Assembly (NCBI GenBank): GCA_030141605.1
Contig: JAQGDQ010002367.1
Location: 682,501 to 746,500 of the forward strand
DNA length: 64,000 nucleotides
From: Tubiluchus corallicola
Lineage: Eukaryota; Priapulida; Priapulimorpha; Priapulimorphida; Tubiluchidae
Direction: 5' to 3'
The notes beneath the pieces are model-generated. The model saw only the letters and a list, made by a program, of their open reading frames with translations. It did not search any database and was not told the DNA's origin. Both the position numbers and the translations under genes were made by a program. Below are positions 61,081-64,000 of this stretch, in pieces (the first letter of the stretch is position 1; the number at the start of each line of letters is the position of its first letter).

Positions 61081-64000
61081 CTTTTTACTTCAGATGCCCC
61101 ATATACAAATATTTACATAACTACAGACAAAAATAACATAATAAAAATAATTATAAATTCACTAAAATTGCCCTAAAAACTTACATAAATTGAAAATTTG
61201 ATGATAAAAGTTCTTTCCATAATTTGAACATATTCGATTTATATAGTACATCAGAATTCACAATATTAACAACATATGTGTCATTTGAGGACCGCAGTCT
61301 ATTCTAACGCTATAAATTATGTAGATATTCTACGCTCCTGCCAGATGCGCTACAATCATGTCTTAATTTCAAAAGTTTTCGTTTTCCATTATTATGATCT
61401 TTAGAGGATTAGTTTGATAATTAGCAAATTTCTGGCCGCAATGTCGCCACTGAATACTGAATAACAATTTGCAGTGTGTCAAAATGTATGTACACGTAAA
61501 TAAAAACCAAACATGTACCAAAGTAACACAGACAGGAGTCTTAGGACGTGTTTTCAAAGATCTTCGTTTTCACACTTTTTACACTGGCATTTAGCAAGTC
61601 AATTTATATTTCAAGTTGTGTTGTTGTTATTTATGCCATTGTTACTGTCACTGTTTGATGCAGCTATTGCTGCTATTAGCGCCACCGCCACTAGAGAGCA
61701 ACTGTTGCTCCGGTTGTTGCCGCCGCTGCTCTGCTACTGCTACAGCTCCTGATTCTGCTCCTGACATTGCTGTTGCCGCTGCTACTTTTTCTGATGCTAC
61801 TGCCGTTATTTGTGCATTAGCCAAAATTGCAATAACTGAGGTAACTAGGACAGTCTACTTAAACTGCTTTTGCAGCTATTACGTCAAGGTTATTTTTAAG
61901 GTTTTTCGAAAAATTTGAAGTAATTTTGTGCTGTACTGTCAATTTTGACCAAATTGTGCATTTGCACGGGGTGCTAATTGAAGAAAAGTGTATGAACTTC
62001 TGTGTCGCCTACACTACATCACTCTGCGCCACAACATCCACAAACAAACACAGGAATAAAAGACCTTCCTGTGTGAAAGATTTGACTAAAACACAGCACA
62101 TTGAGAGATATGATGTCCCGGGGTCATGTGGCGAGGACAAAGGTCGCAGAAAATAATGAAGCGCAAATGCAACGACAATCATAAGACACGTATATAAACT
62201 TACAAAATGTTACAGATCGCTTCAGTCCTGACTCATTAACTCAGCAACAGAACCTGAGTAAGTACTATATGAGTCGAAGTCGATAGTTGCACCTGTGAAA
62301 CTTTGCAAAATTCACAGGGTTTAAGAACTTTGTGACTTTGCAAGACGGCGAAAATCTTTGGCTTGTGTAGTCTATCTAATCCGCCCAAATCAACTACGTA
62401 GGATTGGATTTCAACACATGAAATTCAGGGTTTATCATGTAATATAATTATGGCAGTAATGTTTTGAATTCAGCATTATAAATGTAGAATAGTTTTCATT
62501 ATTGAATATAGAAAAATTTTATGCCGTGTTCTTCATATTCCAAGGAATTCTCGTTGTAGTATGAGAACATGTATTGCTAATACGCATCTTCTTACAAAGA
62601 TAATTGTTAAACATACTCTGAATTTCTCGAAATTTATTGATAACTTTAATAATGTGTACTGTCAACCTTAAATACTCACATTAGCTTAACAACATTGGAA
62701 AAGAATAACATTTTTGTACATTATTAAGATGATAATTATGGTTTTAATACGGATAGCAACTGAACTTTATTGGACGTTGAACAGCGAGATATTAATACCT
62801 CAACTTACGTACGATGAAACTGAAACTAACTCTTTGGATCAATTAATTAATTAATTAATTAATTAATTAATTTAGTTACTTATGTTGCTACCATTATACA
62901 GACTTGTCAATGTATTGCATTATGATATGCGGATAAAGATGACATCTATATTAAATCAGTTGTCCAATATCTCAATATCTTTTCAAGAAAATGGTTATAA
63001 TGAGAACTTAGTTACAAACCCTTGTTAGTAATCAAAAGCACGAACTAAAGCGCCTATAGTAGTGGTTTGAACCCGTGTATGTATGTTTATCTTATGCTCT
63101 AAGTTTGTCAAACAAAATTGCAAACTAGATGAGATCTGAACGATTTACTGATATTAGTTGGACATTTAGATTTTAAAAATTTAAATATTTAAATATTGAT
63201 ATTAGCTACGCGTTTTTAAAGGAATCACGATTATTTGGATTGGTTACTATTTTTCGTAATCAGCCGGGAATTACAAAAATTCGGTGCGTTTGGGAAAATA
63301 CACGGAAGTTGACGAAACACGTAATCTTCACAACTTGCGACTCATTTGTAAATGGATATTACATGGATATTTCCCATGCCGTGCATACAGCTTACGTAGT
63401 TTATTGATGTTTACTTTGGAAACTAGTGCAAAGCAATGCTTTCAGTTAGTTAGTTATATATATATCTATATATATATATAGAGATAGATAAATAATGATA
63501 TATGTACAATAACGCTAAAAATACCTGATCACGTCCTTTTTTATTTCAAAATCACCCAACGTTTGCTTTATTTCATGTATTATTCCTTGTTCACTTTCAA
63601 TGTTTCTTCCTTAACTGGATTACTTGACAAGATATATTCTTTTGAGAATTGGTTTTCTTTTAATTCGGCAAACTATACAACAAATGGGTTTTCCTCTTTA
63701 ACTTTTTCTGATTATTTACCAATTTCTCGATTTCTCTATTTCTTTTTTCTTTATTGTTTGCATTAATTTTTTTGCTTAAGTTTCTCTTTATTTACTTCTG
63801 TCCCATCGTCTTAATCTTCTCCTTTTCCGATCTGTCTCTTTTTAAGCATTTTTGTCACTTTTTCTTGTTCGATTCTTAAAACCATGCAATCATTCTTTAC
63901 GTTTATATTTTTGAAGTTATAAATTTGGTTACATTTTCGAATTAAACAGAATTCAAAAACTTTAGTTTATTTCTTCCATTTACCATTTGGCTTAGAATTA
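61081..64000. other. No gene recognised at the right end
   Basis: This is AT-rich sequence. It contains a GCT/GCC-rich triplet patch at 61655-61800 (source of Leu- and Cys-rich frames), a TTAA tetranucleotide run at 62846-62872 and a TA run at 63455-63481. The frame at 61926-62156 is not recognised. Confidence 0.45.

Overview
The window is nuclear DNA of an invertebrate animal. It is clearly AT-rich, has spliced genes with GT-AG introns, and carries many microsatellites and decayed retrotransposons. It holds no prokaryotic operon, CRISPR array or phage module. Four protein-coding genes can be reconstructed: SHPRH, a Rab34/Rab36-type GTPase, the axonemal protein DRC5/TCTE1, and a TGF-beta ligand of the TGF-beta sensu stricto type. 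A ligand of that type is usually reported from deuterostomes. A 3' splice-acceptor-like site also lies 7 to 43 nt upstream of all four start codons, as expected in lineages with spliced-leader trans-splicing. Together these make a tunicate-like deuterostome my best guess, but the species is not established.

Layout. 0.8-5.3 kb: SHPRH, minus strand, one uninterrupted 1503-codon exon. 7.5-8.6 kb: a 1.05-kb terminal-inverted-repeat element. 9.9-11.2 kb: a decayed Penelope-like reverse transcriptase, minus strand. 11.6-12.0 kb: a trinucleotide-rich tract. 12.1-17.9 kb: Rab34/36 GTPase, plus strand, nine coding exons, 266 aa. 21.3-26.0 kb: DRC5/TCTE1, minus strand, four coding exons, 459 aa, convergent with the Rab gene. 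28.3-30.7 kb: a 5'-truncated, inactivated LINE. 31-39.4 kb: further LINE remnants, a foldback element, trinucleotide microsatellites and a direct repeat. 39.4-50 kb: no recognisable gene, but tRNA-like and inverted-repeat fragments and a diverged repeat array. 50.0-58.8 kb: the TGF-beta ligand, minus strand, two coding exons around a 7.5-kb intron that contains a CCAAT-bearing minisatellite, a SINE and a hairpin. 59-64 kb: no recognisable gene, one long TTA microsatellite.

The genes do not form a pathway. SHPRH is a nuclear ubiquitin ligase/translocase for DNA-damage tolerance. DRC5 is an axonemal protein, and the Rab34/36 family is linked to membrane traffic and ciliogenesis, so the 12-26 kb segment is loosely cilia-related. 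The TGF-beta ligand is a secreted signal. I found no convincing new biological system. The best second looks are the near-ATG acceptor pattern, the intronless SHPRH, the missing latency cysteine of the TGF-beta ligand, and several structured inverted-repeat elements.
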